64,000 bases of DNA from Rickettsiaceae bacterium (lineage in GTDB: Bacteria > Pseudomonadota > Alphaproteobacteria > Rickettsiales > Rickettsiaceae), in NCBI GenBank assembly GCA_024236375.1, contig JACKKP010000003.1, forward strand, positions 124,001 to 188,000, written 5' to 3'. This document shows, piece after piece, positions 51,985 through 61,987 of the stretch. The position numbers and the translations under genes were made by a program. The stretch's first letter is position 1. Each line of letters opens with the position of its first letter. The notes beneath the pieces were generated by a model, which had not been told where the DNA came from, did no database searches, and was given only the letters and a program-made list of their open reading frames with translations.

Positions 51985-53250
51985 ATGACTAATACAACAC
52001 CTACTAACAAACCTTTAAATTGTTCATTTTGTGGAAAAAATCAAATAGATGTTCAAAAACTTATTGCAGGACCAACTGTTTTTATTTGTAATGAGTGTGT
52101 GGATGTTTGCCAAGATATAGTACACAATGAACTCAAAACTCCTCATGAGGTTTCATTATCACGTCTTCCGATGCCAGAAGAAATTTTTGAGCGTTTAAAT
52201 CAATATGTAATTGGTCAGGCCAAGGCAAAAAAAGTTTTATCTGTAGCAGTCTATAATCACTATAAAAGATTAGAAATGCAACAACTAGCACCAGATGATG
52301 AAGTTGAGTTTAGTAAATCTAATATTATGTTGATTGGCTCAACTGGATGCGGAAAAACTTTGCTTGCTCAAACATTAGCTAAAATTATTGATGTACCATT
52401 TGCAATTGCTGACGCTACTACTTTGACTGAAGCGGGTTATGTTGGAGAAGATGTAGAAAATATCCTACTCAGATTACTACAATCTTGTGATTTTGATGTC
52501 GAAAAAGCGCAAAAAGGAATTATATTCATCGATGAAATAGATAAAATTTCTAAAAAGACAGAAAATATGTCCTTGACTCGTGATGTATCTGGTGAAGGCG
52601 TACAACAGTCATTACTTAAAATAATAGAAGGTACAGTTGCATATGTTCCGCCTCAAGGAGGTCGTAAACATCCACAACAAGAATTAATTAAAATAGATAC
52701 TTCTAATATATTATTTATTTGTGGAGGAGCATTTGTTGGAATTGAACAAATTATTTCTAATAGAAAAAACAAAGGTTCAATTGGTTTCTCAGTAAAATTA
52801 GAATCTAAACAACAAATAAGTTATGATGATGTTTTGCAAACAGTAGAAATCGAAGATCTAATTAAATTTGGTATGATCCCGGAGTTTATCGGACGTATTC
52901 CAGTAATTACTACATTACAAAAATTAGACAAAGTAGCATTGATTAAAATTTTAACTGAACCCAAAAATGCTATTATCAAACAATATCAGAAACTTTTTAG
53001 ACTCAATTCAGTAGAATTAGATTTTACTGAAGACGGATTATCTAGCATTGCTCAGCAAGCTATCGCCAAAAAAACTGGTGCACGCGGTCTGCGGTCAATT
53101 ATTGAAGATTTACTACTTGATAATATGTATAATTTTAGCTCTTTGAAAAATAAAATTATAACCTATGACGCAGAAGCTGTAAACGATAATAGTAAAGTCA
53201 AAATTAAGACAAAACGTATTGCGAATAGTGTGACAAAGGCTGCTGTATAA
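51985..53250 (+). CDS. clpX: ATP-dependent Clp protease ATP-binding subunit ClpX
   Basis: ClpX recognises and unfolds substrates for ClpP. The N-terminal zinc domain has Cys13, Cys16, Cys35 and Cys38. The AAA+ domain has Walker A GSTGCGKT near residue 115 (family members usually have GPTG), Walker B IIFIDEIDKI, and the substrate pore loop GYVGEDVE. The ClpP-binding IGFS-type loop is visible as GSIGFSVKLE. The length of 421 residues is normal. Confidence 0.98.
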   Translation: MTNTTPTNKPLNCSFCGKNQIDVQKLIAGPTVFICNECVDVCQDIVHNELKTPHEVSLSRLPMPEEIFERLNQYVIGQAKAKKVLSVAVYNHYKRLEMQQLAPDDEVEFSKSNIMLIGSTGCGKTLLAQTLAKIIDVPFAIADATTLTEAGYVGEDVENILLRLLQSCDFDVEKAQKGIIFIDEIDKISKKTENMSLTRDVSGEGVQQSLLKIIEGTVAYVPPQGGRKHPQQELIKIDTSNILFICGGAFVGIEQIISNRKNKGSIGFSVKLESKQQISYDDVLQTVEIEDLIKFGMIPEFIGRIPVITTLQKLDKVALIKILTEPKNAIIKQYQKLFRLNSVELDFTEDGLSSIAQQAIAKKTGARGLRSIIEDLLLDNMYNFSSLKNKIITYDAEAVNDNSKVKIKTKRIANSVTKAAV

Positions 53251-53257
53251 TATATCT

Positions 53258-54223
53258 ATGCAATTTCTACAAGAATTCTGTGATTTCCTGAAATCTTATT
53301 TATCAGATACAGAATTTTATGTAGAAGCAATGCCAGGAGATGCAGGGTCGCGTATATATTGGCGAATATATACTGCAAAACAAAATTATATATTATCATA
53401 TAACCCGAATAATTATTTAGAAACTCAATTATTTATCGAACTCACCAAATATTTAAGACAATATAACTTTTCTGTACCTTATATTTATTATCAAGATTTA
53501 AATAAAGGGTTATTATTGATCGAAGATTTTGGAACTCATTCTCTCAATAGAAATTTAATTTCTTTAAATAGCAAAGCAAGAATTCCCTTTTATCAATTAG
53601 CAATTAATTTGCTAATTGAACTTCATCAAGTCCCCCTTCCTGCATTTATTGCAAATTTAAGCACAGAATTGATGATTCAGGAACTTAATGTTTTTAAGGA
53701 ATATTATATACCATATAAATTTGGTAGAGTGCTAAGTGATACTGACAACTCTGAGCTCAATGTAATATTACACCAACTTTTTACTTCTCAAAGAATCCAC
53801 CAAAAAGTTCTTTCTTTACAAGATTATCATGTAGATAACATCATGTTACTCAAAGAACGAGATAGTACAAAATCGCTTGGACTGCTTGATTATCAAGACG
53901 CTAAAAATAGTTCGCCTATTTATGATTTAGTGTCACTTCTGGAAGACGCAAGGATCGAAGTTCCAAGGAAGCAAGCGATAGAATATTTAAATTATTATGC
54001 AAAACAAACCTCTTCTAATTTTAATGATGTTTTTGCAGATTATCATATATTAGGACTTCAGAGAAATTGTCGTATTTTAGGAGTTTTTGTTCGGAAATAC
54101 AAAAAAGGTTGTAATGATTATCTAAAATTTCTTCCATTGGTTGAAAAATACCTAAGCTATAACTTATTACACCCAGTAGCATATAATTTTAAGAAGTGGT
54201 TTGTATCTCTTTCTAATATATAG
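53258..54223 (+). CDS. AmgK-like aminosugar kinase / phosphotransferase
   Basis: This family phosphorylates the anomeric carbon of N-acetylmuramate and N-acetylglucosamine in a cell-wall recycling route known from Pseudomonas. The 321-residue product has the N-terminal AMPGDAGSRIYWRI block, LLLIEDFGTHSLN, a catalytic loop LQDYHVDN with Asp189 and Asn194, and LGLLDYQDA (Asp211) followed by IYDLVSLLEDARIEVP. The loop residue before the catalytic Asp is Gln where relatives I recall have Arg. It follows clpX by 7 bases and is next to wall-synthesis genes on the other strand. Function is inferred. Confidence 0.75.
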   Translation: MQFLQEFCDFLKSYLSDTEFYVEAMPGDAGSRIYWRIYTAKQNYILSYNPNNYLETQLFIELTKYLRQYNFSVPYIYYQDLNKGLLLIEDFGTHSLNRNLISLNSKARIPFYQLAINLLIELHQVPLPAFIANLSTELMIQELNVFKEYYIPYKFGRVLSDTDNSELNVILHQLFTSQRIHQKVLSLQDYHVDNIMLLKERDSTKSLGLLDYQDAKNSSPIYDLVSLLEDARIEVPRKQAIEYLNYYAKQTSSNFNDVFADYHILGLQRNCRILGVFVRKYKKGCNDYLKFLPLVEKYLSYNLLHPVAYNFKKWFVSLSNI

Positions 54224-54228
54224 AAAAT

Positions 54229-55017
54229 TTAGCGTAATTCAAAATAGACTTTATTAATGTCACGTAAATCTATCATTTTATACCTTTGGCTAAACTCTTT
54301 CTGCGCAGAATAAATTTTGCAAAGATATTTATAACCTTGCTTGAAATTTTTTTCAGGCATTTTTACTACTACACCTGATTCTAGATTTAAGTTCCAGCGT
54401 CTATTACCATATCTTACCGCTGATATCACTTTGTCTTTTATAGGCCTACATTGTTCTAATTCATCAATCAAACTTTGTGCGTATATATTTGCATCTTGTC
54501 CTATTACTTGTAATAAATCATGTTTAATATCTTGAGTATATGGAGTAATACGATTTCCTTCATCGTCAATCAGGTATAAGTTATTTTGAAATTGCCAAAT
54601 AGCTATTGCAGTTTTCTCAACAATAGAAATATATAAATCAAAAGGCAATTGTCGCTCTATTATTGCTGTCTCTACCCATTTATTACTTTCTAATCGTTCT
54701 TTAATTTTATACAAATTCAGTTTCAATATTGGATCTCCTTTCTTTACGGAAACTGCATCTAATATCTCTTCATATGAAATATTTTCATTACCTTCAATAA
54801 TAAGTTTTTTTAAGACTAGACCATAATCAGCAGACTGATTATAAAAATAGTCTTTGACAGAATTGATAATTTTGTCAAAGACTGAAGTAAATATAATTAG
54901 TAATAAAATAGTCAGCGCTAATAATTTTAGACCAAGCCTTATTTTATAAAAAAGTTGCCATGACTTTCTTTTTAAAGAAATCTGTTGTTTTTTTAATGTA
55001 GCGTTTTTACGTCTCAT
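54229..55017 (-). CDS. ftsQ: Cell division protein FtsQ
   Basis: FtsQ is a bitopic inner-membrane protein that recruits FtsL-FtsB and later divisome proteins. The 262-residue product has a basic cytoplasmic tail and a membrane segment at about 29-46. A POTRA domain follows (YGLVLKKLIIEGNENISYEE and LKERLESNKWVETAIIERQL), then the FtsQ beta domain ending DLRDINKVYFELR. It overlaps ddl by 4 bases at the end of the mur cluster. ftsA and ftsZ are not downstream. Confidence 0.92.
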   Translation of the reverse strand: MRRKNATLKKQQISLKRKSWQLFYKIRLGLKLLALTILLLIIFTSVFDKIINSVKDYFYNQSADYGLVLKKLIIEGNENISYEEILDAVSVKKGDPILKLNLYKIKERLESNKWVETAIIERQLPFDLYISIVEKTAIAIWQFQNNLYLIDDEGNRITPYTQDIKHDLLQVIGQDANIYAQSLIDELEQCRPIKDKVISAVRYGNRRWNLNLESGVVVKMPEKNFKQGYKYLCKIYSAQKEFSQRYKMIDLRDINKVYFELR

Positions 55018-56093
55018 GACTCATATATGGCTTTTTCGACAATTTGTTGTACTAATTCAGTATAAGAAATATTTTGATATGCAGCTATTTCAGGACATAT
55101 TGATAGTGGCGTCATACCAGGGTGACTATTTAATTCTAAAATATAGATCTCGCCAGATGATTCTTCATATATAAATTCTGCTCTGATCATCCCATCTTCA
55201 CATTCAAAAATTTTACATAATTTTTCTGCTATAGACAATACTTCTTGATATTTATCGTGCGGTATAACAGCTGGATAAATATGTTCTGTAAAACCTTTTG
55301 TATATTTTGCTTCATAATCATAAAATCTTTTATTATTTAATAATCTGATCTCTAGAGCTCCTAAAGCTTTACCATTTAATATCGCTACTTGAATCTCTTT
55401 GCCTTTGATATATTTCTCGACAAGAACCTCATCACCATAAGGGAAGTTATATTGAGCAAAAGAAAAATCATCATCTTCGAATATTACTTGCACTCCCACA
55501 CTAGAACCTTGTGCAATTGGTTTTACCACATAAGGTCGTTTAATTGGATCAGTGGACAAATTATCAGACTTGGAAACTAGTTTTGACTCAATGACCTGTA
55601 ATTTATGAATTCTACAAATTTCATTTGTTTTTTTCTTATTCATAGCTAACGCGGACGCAAGCACACCTGGCCCAGTATATGGAATATGTAAAATATTTAG
55701 CAACCCTGGTATACACCCATCTTCACCATAAGTACCATGTAGAGCGTTAAAAACCAAATCAGGATTTATCGATTGCAATACTATGGCAATATCAGAACCC
55801 ATATCTATAAATATCACCTGATAATTCAGTTGTAAAAGACTATTCACTACACCATTTGAGGTCATATATGATACTTCACGTTCAGTAGACATCCCCCCTC
55901 CTATTACCGCAATCAGCTTTTTACCTTTTATAGGACGAAAATTAAATGATTCAATCTTTAACGCATTATCAGCAACATAATCAGATAAATCTTGATCTCC
56001 TTTAGCTTGGCATTCAACGATAAAAGAGTATTTTCTATATTGATTATGATATGCTTTATTCAACTTATTCTCCCTATTCTTTTTATTTCCCAT
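55014..56093 (-). CDS. ddl: D-alanine--D-alanine ligase
   Basis: Ddl joins two D-alanines for peptidoglycan. The ATP-grasp blocks are clear: GGGMSTEREVSYMTSNGV, HGTYGEDGCIPGLL, RPYVVKPIAQGSSVGVQV and LELNSHPGMTPLS with the metal ligands. The product is 359 residues, with about 65 residues ahead of the GGGMS block. That is longer than the rickettsial enzyme I recall. No later ATG exists before the core, so the 56093 start is kept; it lies 34 bases inside murB. Confidence 0.93.
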   Translation of the reverse strand: MGNKKNRENKLNKAYHNQYRKYSFIVECQAKGDQDLSDYVADNALKIESFNFRPIKGKKLIAVIGGGMSTEREVSYMTSNGVVNSLLQLNYQVIFIDMGSDIAIVLQSINPDLVFNALHGTYGEDGCIPGLLNILHIPYTGPGVLASALAMNKKKTNEICRIHKLQVIESKLVSKSDNLSTDPIKRPYVVKPIAQGSSVGVQVIFEDDDFSFAQYNFPYGDEVLVEKYIKGKEIQVAILNGKALGALEIRLLNNKRFYDYEAKYTKGFTEHIYPAVIPHDKYQEVLSIAEKLCKIFECEDGMIRAEFIYEESSGEIYILELNSHPGMTPLSICPEIAAYQNISYTELVQQIVEKAIYES

Positions 56094-56938
56094 TTTAATT
56101 TTATTCCTTCTTGCTCAAAAACACGATTTCTTACAAATTCTCCTAAAGTTTCAATATCACTGGCAGTAGCATTTGCTTCATTAATCAAAAAATTACAATG
56201 CTGCTCTGAAATGCGGGCACCACCTAGTTTGAAACCCCTGAGGCCTACTTTATCAATTAATTGCCAAGCTTTTAATCCTTCTGGATTTGCAAAAGTACTA
56301 CCTCCTGTTTTTTCTGTAATAGGTTGAGTGCTAGAACGCCTTTGAGAAATCTCATCCATTGTGGCGTTAATTTCTGCTGTATTGCCCTTGGTAATTTTGA
56401 ATTCTACTTTGGTAATTATTATATTATTTGGCAGATTAGTCTCTCGATATTTAAATATGATATCTTCTGCATTTATTATTTTAGTTTCTCCTGCAAAATC
56501 TACTATATGTATTTTTTCTATTATATCTTTGAATTCACTACCATAAGAGCCTGCATTCATTACTACTCCCCCACCAATACAGCCTGGGATACCTACCAAA
56601 AATTCCAACCCAGTAATTGAATTAACTGCACAATATTTTGATAAATTATAATTTAAACATCCAGCTCCTACTATCAATTTATTATCTTCAATTACAATAT
56701 CATTAAAGCCCTGAGTCAGTTTAATCACCACACCCTCTACGCCTGAATCACGAATAATCACATTTGATCCTGCTCCAATTACAGTGATAGGCCCCGAATA
56801 TTGCTTTAAAAAAACGATCAAATCATCTATATCAGATGGTTTAAAAAAGAGATCAGCACTACCGCCTACTTTAAACCAAGTGAGATTGGCTAAATTATAA
56901 TTTTCTTTTAAACTGCCTCGAATATTGTGCAAATTCAT
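56060..56938 (-). CDS. murB: UDP-N-acetylenolpyruvoylglucosamine reductase
   Basis: MurB reduces the enolpyruvyl group to give UDP-N-acetylmuramate, using FAD and NADPH. The 292-residue product has the FAD-binding TVIGAGSNVIIRDSGVEGVV and IPGCIGGGVVMNAGSYGSEF blocks and GSTFANPEGLKAWQLIDKVG with the catalytic serine region. It is a type II enzyme by its length. It follows murC by 4 bases and overlaps ddl. Confidence 0.97.
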   Translation of the reverse strand: MNLHNIRGSLKENYNLANLTWFKVGGSADLFFKPSDIDDLIVFLKQYSGPITVIGAGSNVIIRDSGVEGVVIKLTQGFNDIVIEDNKLIVGAGCLNYNLSKYCAVNSITGLEFLVGIPGCIGGGVVMNAGSYGSEFKDIIEKIHIVDFAGETKIINAEDIIFKYRETNLPNNIIITKVEFKITKGNTAEINATMDEISQRRSSTQPITEKTGGSTFANPEGLKAWQLIDKVGLRGFKLGGARISEQHCNFLINEANATASDIETLGEFVRNRVFEQEGIKLKWEIKRIGRIS

Positions 56939-56942
56939 TTGA

Positions 56943-58364
56943 TCATTTTTGTAAATTTTGTAATGCGGCTCTACATAAATAACTAATATCGCCCGCTCCC
57001 ATACATACTACCAAATCCCATGGCTTGGCGTGGTTTTTGATAATTTTATCTATCATGTTTTTATCGCTTATATATTCCGCATCTTTGCCTTTATTCACTA
57101 AGGCATTTGATAAATTATGAGAATCATAACCATCTATTTTTTGCTCACCTGCTCCATACACATCTAAAACAAAAATTTTATCTGCATCTGCAAAAGCCTC
57201 GGTAAATTCATCAAATAAATTATATAATCTGTTATATCGATGTGGTTGAAAAATCGCAATTAACGAACATCCTTTTTTCAAAGCTACTCTAGCCGTTGAG
57301 AGAGTGGCTTTTATTTCAACAGGATGGTGCGCATAGTCATCTATAATATCTATATTATTATAACTTCCAATTTTAGTAAAACGGCGATTAACACCTTGAA
57401 ACCTACTAAAACCGTTTTGCAGCACTTTAATACCAAAGTCTAATTCGACTCCAACAGCAATAGCAGCCAGTGCGTTTAATACATTATGATAACCAGGAAT
57501 TGGAATTGTTATTTTTTCTATTATATTAACACTAGAACAATTAGGAAAACGAATTTTAATATCAAAAACAGAAGAACTGATACTTAAATTTATATTATAT
57601 GCAATAATATCTGCATCCTCTGATTCAATACCATAAGTAATAATCCTCTTATCTTTAATCTCTTTTATTATTGAACGCACAACAGGATGGTCAATACACA
57701 CAACACCAAAACCATAAAATGGTAGGTTACTTAAGAAACTTTTAAAAGCATTATTTAATGATTCACAAGTTTTATAATAATCCATATGCTCCGGATCAAT
57801 ATTAGTAACAACAGCAACTGTAGAAGGAATATTAATAAAAGTTGCATCTGATTCATCAGCTTCTACTACTAAATACTCACTTGTACCCAAATATGCATTA
57901 GTATTTTTATTATTAATAATGCCTCCATTAATCACTGTAGGATCAAGACCTGCAGCTTCAAATAAACATGCTACTAAAGAAGTAGTAGTAGTTTTACCAT
58001 GAGAACCTGAAATAGCAATAGAGAATTTAAGTCTCATTAATTCCGCAAGCATTTGAGAGCGCTTTATAATAGGAATTTTACGAGCAATTGCTTCTATTAG
58101 TTCGGGATTATCTGGTTTTATTGCAGAAGAAATCACAAGATAAGCGACATCTTTTATATTTGCTGCTGAATGGCCTATTATAATTTTTATACCCTTATCT
58201 GATAAACGCTTAGTATTAGGATTATCTACTAAATCTGATCCTTGTATTTTATAACCAAGATTAAATAAAATCTCAGCTATACCACTCATTCCAATTCCAC
58301 CTATTCCTACAAAATGTATAGCACCTAAAATGTTATTTTTTCTTTTTGTCTCTAATACTAACAT
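56943..58364 (-). CDS. murC: UDP-N-acetylmuramate--L-alanine ligase
   Basis: MurC adds the first amino acid of the peptidoglycan stem peptide. The 473-residue product has the N-terminal IHFVGIGGIGMSGIAEIL loop, ATP-binding GSHGKTTTTSL, EADESDATF and the IIDDYAHHPVEI block. I place the start at the ATG at 58364; the frame begins one codon earlier with a TTG. It heads murC-murB-ddl-ftsQ. Confidence 0.97.
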   Translation of the reverse strand: MLVLETKRKNNILGAIHFVGIGGIGMSGIAEILFNLGYKIQGSDLVDNPNTKRLSDKGIKIIIGHSAANIKDVAYLVISSAIKPDNPELIEAIARKIPIIKRSQMLAELMRLKFSIAISGSHGKTTTTSLVACLFEAAGLDPTVINGGIINNKNTNAYLGTSEYLVVEADESDATFINIPSTVAVVTNIDPEHMDYYKTCESLNNAFKSFLSNLPFYGFGVVCIDHPVVRSIIKEIKDKRIITYGIESEDADIIAYNINLSISSSVFDIKIRFPNCSSVNIIEKITIPIPGYHNVLNALAAIAVGVELDFGIKVLQNGFSRFQGVNRRFTKIGSYNNIDIIDDYAHHPVEIKATLSTARVALKKGCSLIAIFQPHRYNRLYNLFDEFTEAFADADKIFVLDVYGAGEQKIDGYDSHNLSNALVNKGKDAEYISDKNMIDKIIKNHAKPWDLVVCMGAGDISYLCRAALQNLQK

Positions 58365-58400
58365 CAATATAAAGATATTTTACTTATTTTGTACGCTATA

Positions 58401-58778
58401 TTATCCACTAATTACTACGAACGCAACTGCAAATGGGGCCTCATCTGATAATGAAATATTAATTTTTATATTTTTGCTATAGTTTATTCTAGGAGTATCA
58501 ATCAAAACATAAGGAGCACCTAACTTGTTATTTAAAATTGCTATGTCTTTAAAAGCAACTTCCCCTATACCAGTTCCTAAGGCTTTTGACACAGCTTCTT
58601 TACCTGCGAATCTTTTGGCAAGATAAGGTATTTTATCCACGCTAATTAGGTTATTAAAATAATCTATTTCTTGTGTATGAAAATTTTTTTCTAAAAAACT
58701 TTTACCAAACCGAGAATATATTTTTCTAATACGATCAATATTGACTATATCAGTACCAATCCCAATAATATCCATCAT
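58401..58778 (-). CDS. acpS: Holo-[acyl-carrier-protein] synthase
   Basis: AcpS transfers phosphopantetheine from CoA to acyl carrier protein. The 125-residue product has GIGTDIVNIDRIRKIYSRFG with the metal-binding Asp, and FAGKEAVSKALGTGIGEVAF. The ISLSDEAPFAVAFVVIS C-terminus replaces the usual SHD motif with SLSDE, a variant that should be checked. It lies between relA/spoT and murC with short gaps. Confidence 0.95.
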   Translation of the reverse strand: MMDIIGIGTDIVNIDRIRKIYSRFGKSFLEKNFHTQEIDYFNNLISVDKIPYLAKRFAGKEAVSKALGTGIGEVAFKDIAILNNKLGAPYVLIDTPRINYSKNIKINISLSDEAPFAVAFVVISG

Positions 58779-58789
58779 ATACCTGAGAT

Positions 58790-60949
58790 TTACTTTCTAA
58801 TCTTATAAACGTTTTTTACTACTTTTTGCAGCTTAAGTGAATTAATTATTTGATCAAAATGGGTTACAGAACATACATTGATATCAAATCTAATTACAAA
58901 CTGATTTGCTTCTCTTTTTACAAGGTGAAAATTAGTAATATTACCTTGTGCTTTTCCAATTTCACTAGTCACCACAGAAAGACTAGAAGGCTCGTTTGTC
59001 ATTACCACTTCAATACAACCGATAAATGGTATATTAGTGGCATTACTATCCCAAGTTAATTCTATGAGCCTATCAGGGATAGACGAAAAGCTTTTCAGCA
59101 TTGGACAATCTTTAATATGAACAGTAATACCAGTACCCGCATGTAGTACACCAACAATTTTATCGCTACTAATTGGCTGACAACATTTTGCAAAACGCGT
59201 TGCTATACCAGAGATTAGTCCTTTTATTGGTACTTTATGCTCATCGACTAGGGATTGTATTTTTTTCTTTCTATTGGGCACTAACATTGCAAGAGTTTGA
59301 TTGAACCTACTTTTAGGTACAGATACTTGCTTTACTACTTCTTCTCTAGAAATTAACCCCTGTCCTACCTCATATAAAAGTTGTGTACGGGATTTTTGGA
59401 AAAATTCACAAGCTTTGCGAATTGCCTCACCTTCATCTTCAATATCTGCAACTTTGAAAGCTTTGCTCAATATATTATATCCGAGTTTGATATATTGATC
59501 ATTCTGGTGTAATTCTGTAACTTTACGTATTTCTGCTTTAGCTTTTCCAGTAATCGCAAATTTCTCCCAATCAGGTGAAGCTACCTGCTCTTGAGAAGTA
59601 ATAATCTCAACTTGATCACCATTTACTAATTCAGTATCAAGAGGCATAGTTGCGCCATTTACTTTTGCACCAATACAACTATTACCAATATCTGTATGTA
59701 CCATATAAGCGAAATCAATAATCGTTGCTCCTTTAGGTAGCGCAATAACTTTTCCAAGTGGAGTGAAACAGAATACTTGGTCATAATACATAGCAAGCTT
59801 TGTATTTTTCAGACGCTCTTCAGCTTCTGTATTATTATTTAATATTGATAATAATTCCTTAATCCATACATTATAATCTTTTCCATCAGAAACATCCTGA
59901 TGATTTTGTTTATATCGCCAATGTGCCGCGACTCCCCATTCTGCGATTTCATGCATTTCTTGTGTTCGGATCTGCACCTCAATTTTGCATCCTACAGGCC
60001 CAATAACTACTGTATGTATAGATTGATATCCATTATTTTTTGGTATACTGATAAAATCCTGAAAGCAATTAGGTACCATCTTATAGTTACTGTGTATTAT
60101 TCCGAGTATCTTATAACAATCAGGAATAGATGCAGCAATTATCCTAAATGCAATAACATCGGATAATTGATCGATAGTAACATTTTTATGAGTGATCTTC
60201 ATCCAAACTGAGTATGGAGTTTTTTTACGACCATATATTTTCACATTTGGTACTAGAGGTTTTATAGTGTCGTCTAGCTCTTTAATGATTTTGGTAATAA
60301 TATCTTCTGTATTTCCAGAAACATTGTTTAATCTTTGAATTATAGAATTACGAACATCAGGATATAATATTTTAAATGCAATATCTTGTAATTCTACTTT
60401 GATTTTTTGCATCCCAATTCTTTCAGCCAAAGGTGCGTAAATCTCCAATGTTTCCAAAGATATCCTTTCTTTCTTCTCTTGCTTCGATATAAAATCAATT
60501 GTACGCATATTATGTAATCTATCGGCTAATTTGACTACTAATACTCGAATATCGTAGCTCATGGCCATTAATAGTTTACGAAAATTTTCAGCCTGGCGTA
60601 CATCATAAGACTTAAGTTCAATTTGTGTCAGTTTAGTTACGCCATCTACTAATTTTGCTATATCTGTAGAAAAGTTTTGCTCTATATCTTCATAAGTAAG
60701 TTCTGTATCCTCAATTGTATCATGTAATATAGCGGTTACAATTGAATCAGAATCAAATTTCATTTGTGCAACGATCTCGGCTACGGCCAAAGGATGTTCA
60801 TAGTAAGGTGCACCTGATTCTCTTTGCTGAGAACCGTGATATTTTACAGCAAATTTGATTGCTTTAATCACTACTTCTTCATCAATAGCTATACCATATG
60901 ATTTATATTTTTCTATAATATTTTGATAAAAATCTTCTGACTGTTCCAT
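58790..60949 (-). CDS. relA: Bifunctional (p)ppGpp synthetase/hydrolase RelA/SpoT
   Basis: RSH proteins make and degrade the alarmone (p)ppGpp. The 719-residue product is full length. The HD hydrolase domain has His52 and His76-Asp77 with EDT at 80-82. The synthetase has YGRKKTPYSVWMKI, NNGYQSIHTVVIGP and EVQIRTQEMHEIAEWG. A TGS domain (PKGATIIDFAYMVHTDIG) and a C-terminal ACT region follow. Both catalytic halves look intact, unlike the fragmented copies I recall in many Rickettsia. Confidence 0.95.
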   Translation of the reverse strand: MEQSEDFYQNIIEKYKSYGIAIDEEVVIKAIKFAVKYHGSQQRESGAPYYEHPLAVAEIVAQMKFDSDSIVTAILHDTIEDTELTYEDIEQNFSTDIAKLVDGVTKLTQIELKSYDVRQAENFRKLLMAMSYDIRVLVVKLADRLHNMRTIDFISKQEKKERISLETLEIYAPLAERIGMQKIKVELQDIAFKILYPDVRNSIIQRLNNVSGNTEDIITKIIKELDDTIKPLVPNVKIYGRKKTPYSVWMKITHKNVTIDQLSDVIAFRIIAASIPDCYKILGIIHSNYKMVPNCFQDFISIPKNNGYQSIHTVVIGPVGCKIEVQIRTQEMHEIAEWGVAAHWRYKQNHQDVSDGKDYNVWIKELLSILNNNTEAEERLKNTKLAMYYDQVFCFTPLGKVIALPKGATIIDFAYMVHTDIGNSCIGAKVNGATMPLDTELVNGDQVEIITSQEQVASPDWEKFAITGKAKAEIRKVTELHQNDQYIKLGYNILSKAFKVADIEDEGEAIRKACEFFQKSRTQLLYEVGQGLISREEVVKQVSVPKSRFNQTLAMLVPNRKKKIQSLVDEHKVPIKGLISGIATRFAKCCQPISSDKIVGVLHAGTGITVHIKDCPMLKSFSSIPDRLIELTWDSNATNIPFIGCIEVVMTNEPSSLSVVTSEIGKAQGNITNFHLVKREANQFVIRFDINVCSVTHFDQIINSLKLQKVVKNVYKIRK

Positions 60950-61034
60950 AGATCAATATAATTTCTTAATCCGTTTTAAAATTATGACCTAAATTTGAGA
61001 TTAATAATATTATTTATTTTTTCAAATCTATTCC

Positions 61035-61838
61035 CTATCCATTATTCTTAGCTCTTATAGTGGATATTACTTGTTTCAACCTTTCTAAAGTAGGTAATCC
61101 TTTGATTATTTGATTATCAATAAGATAGAACGGTGTACCTGTGATATGTAATCCACGAGCAAATTCTAAGTTAGCACCAATTAATTGCTTCATATGATAA
61201 CTATTAATTTCATTCTCTATGGAAGCTGGGTTTATTTGGTACAAATCAAATAATTTTTGGATTGTCTCAATACTATCATCTTTTATTGTCATTAAATCAT
61301 GATGAAAATTCGCAAATAATTCAGGTGCAACCTTATGGACTGCTAACGCTATTTTTGTTAAGTACAAAGATTTATCACCCAGAACTGGAATAGGTCTCAA
61401 AATTATCTGGATATTTTGGTCTTGGCTTATTAGTTGTTGTTCCACTAGATAAGATTTATGACAATATCCACATTTATAGTCGAAAAATACTATAATCTTG
61501 ATATCACCATCAGGATTACCAAAATATGGTGGTAGATTTTGCGTAGTAAATTTATCAAAATTGTTATTTATATATTCATCAATTTTTATGGATAATTTTT
61601 TATTATGTTTCTCATGCAAATTTTCCACTGATTTAATCAAATCTTCTGGATTATTCAATATATAATTTTTAACTATCTGTTCTATATTTTCTTTGCTCAA
61701 CGAATCATGTTTCTGACTAGTAGAATCATCTATGACAGCAGTCACAGTTTCTGTTTTTCCTATTTCTTTATAGGCAAATAATAATACTAAAACAGCAAAA
61801 ATTATCACTAAGGTCAAATTTACTATTTTTGAAATCAT
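61035..61838 (-). CDS. DsbA-family thiol oxidoreductase, membrane-anchored or secreted
   Basis: Proteins of this kind form or shuffle disulfide bonds in the periplasm. The 267-residue product has an N-terminal hydrophobic segment (about 6-23), then a helical region with KENIEQIVKNYILNNPEDLI. The thioredoxin-like domain has the active site CGYC (Cys123, Cys126) in FFDYKCGYCHKS and a cis-Pro in GTPFYLI. The layout resembles the Com1/BdbD-like oxidoreductases of Coxiella and Rickettsiales. Confidence 0.88.
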   Translation of the reverse strand: MISKIVNLTLVIIFAVLVLLFAYKEIGKTETVTAVIDDSTSQKHDSLSKENIEQIVKNYILNNPEDLIKSVENLHEKHNKKLSIKIDEYINNNFDKFTTQNLPPYFGNPDGDIKIIVFFDYKCGYCHKSYLVEQQLISQDQNIQIILRPIPVLGDKSLYLTKIALAVHKVAPELFANFHHDLMTIKDDSIETIQKLFDLYQINPASIENEINSYHMKQLIGANLEFARGLHITGTPFYLIDNQIIKGLPTLERLKQVISTIRAKNNG

Positions 61839-61987
61839 ACCAATAATTACTTTAATTTAAATTTAATATTAATTACTTCAATAAATTAGATATTGCAAAA
61901 TAAAACGTAAATATCGCATTGGTAATTTGCAATTTTAGTGTCAGAGTATCATATTTATTATTTATATCACTAAAAATATATTTGAAT

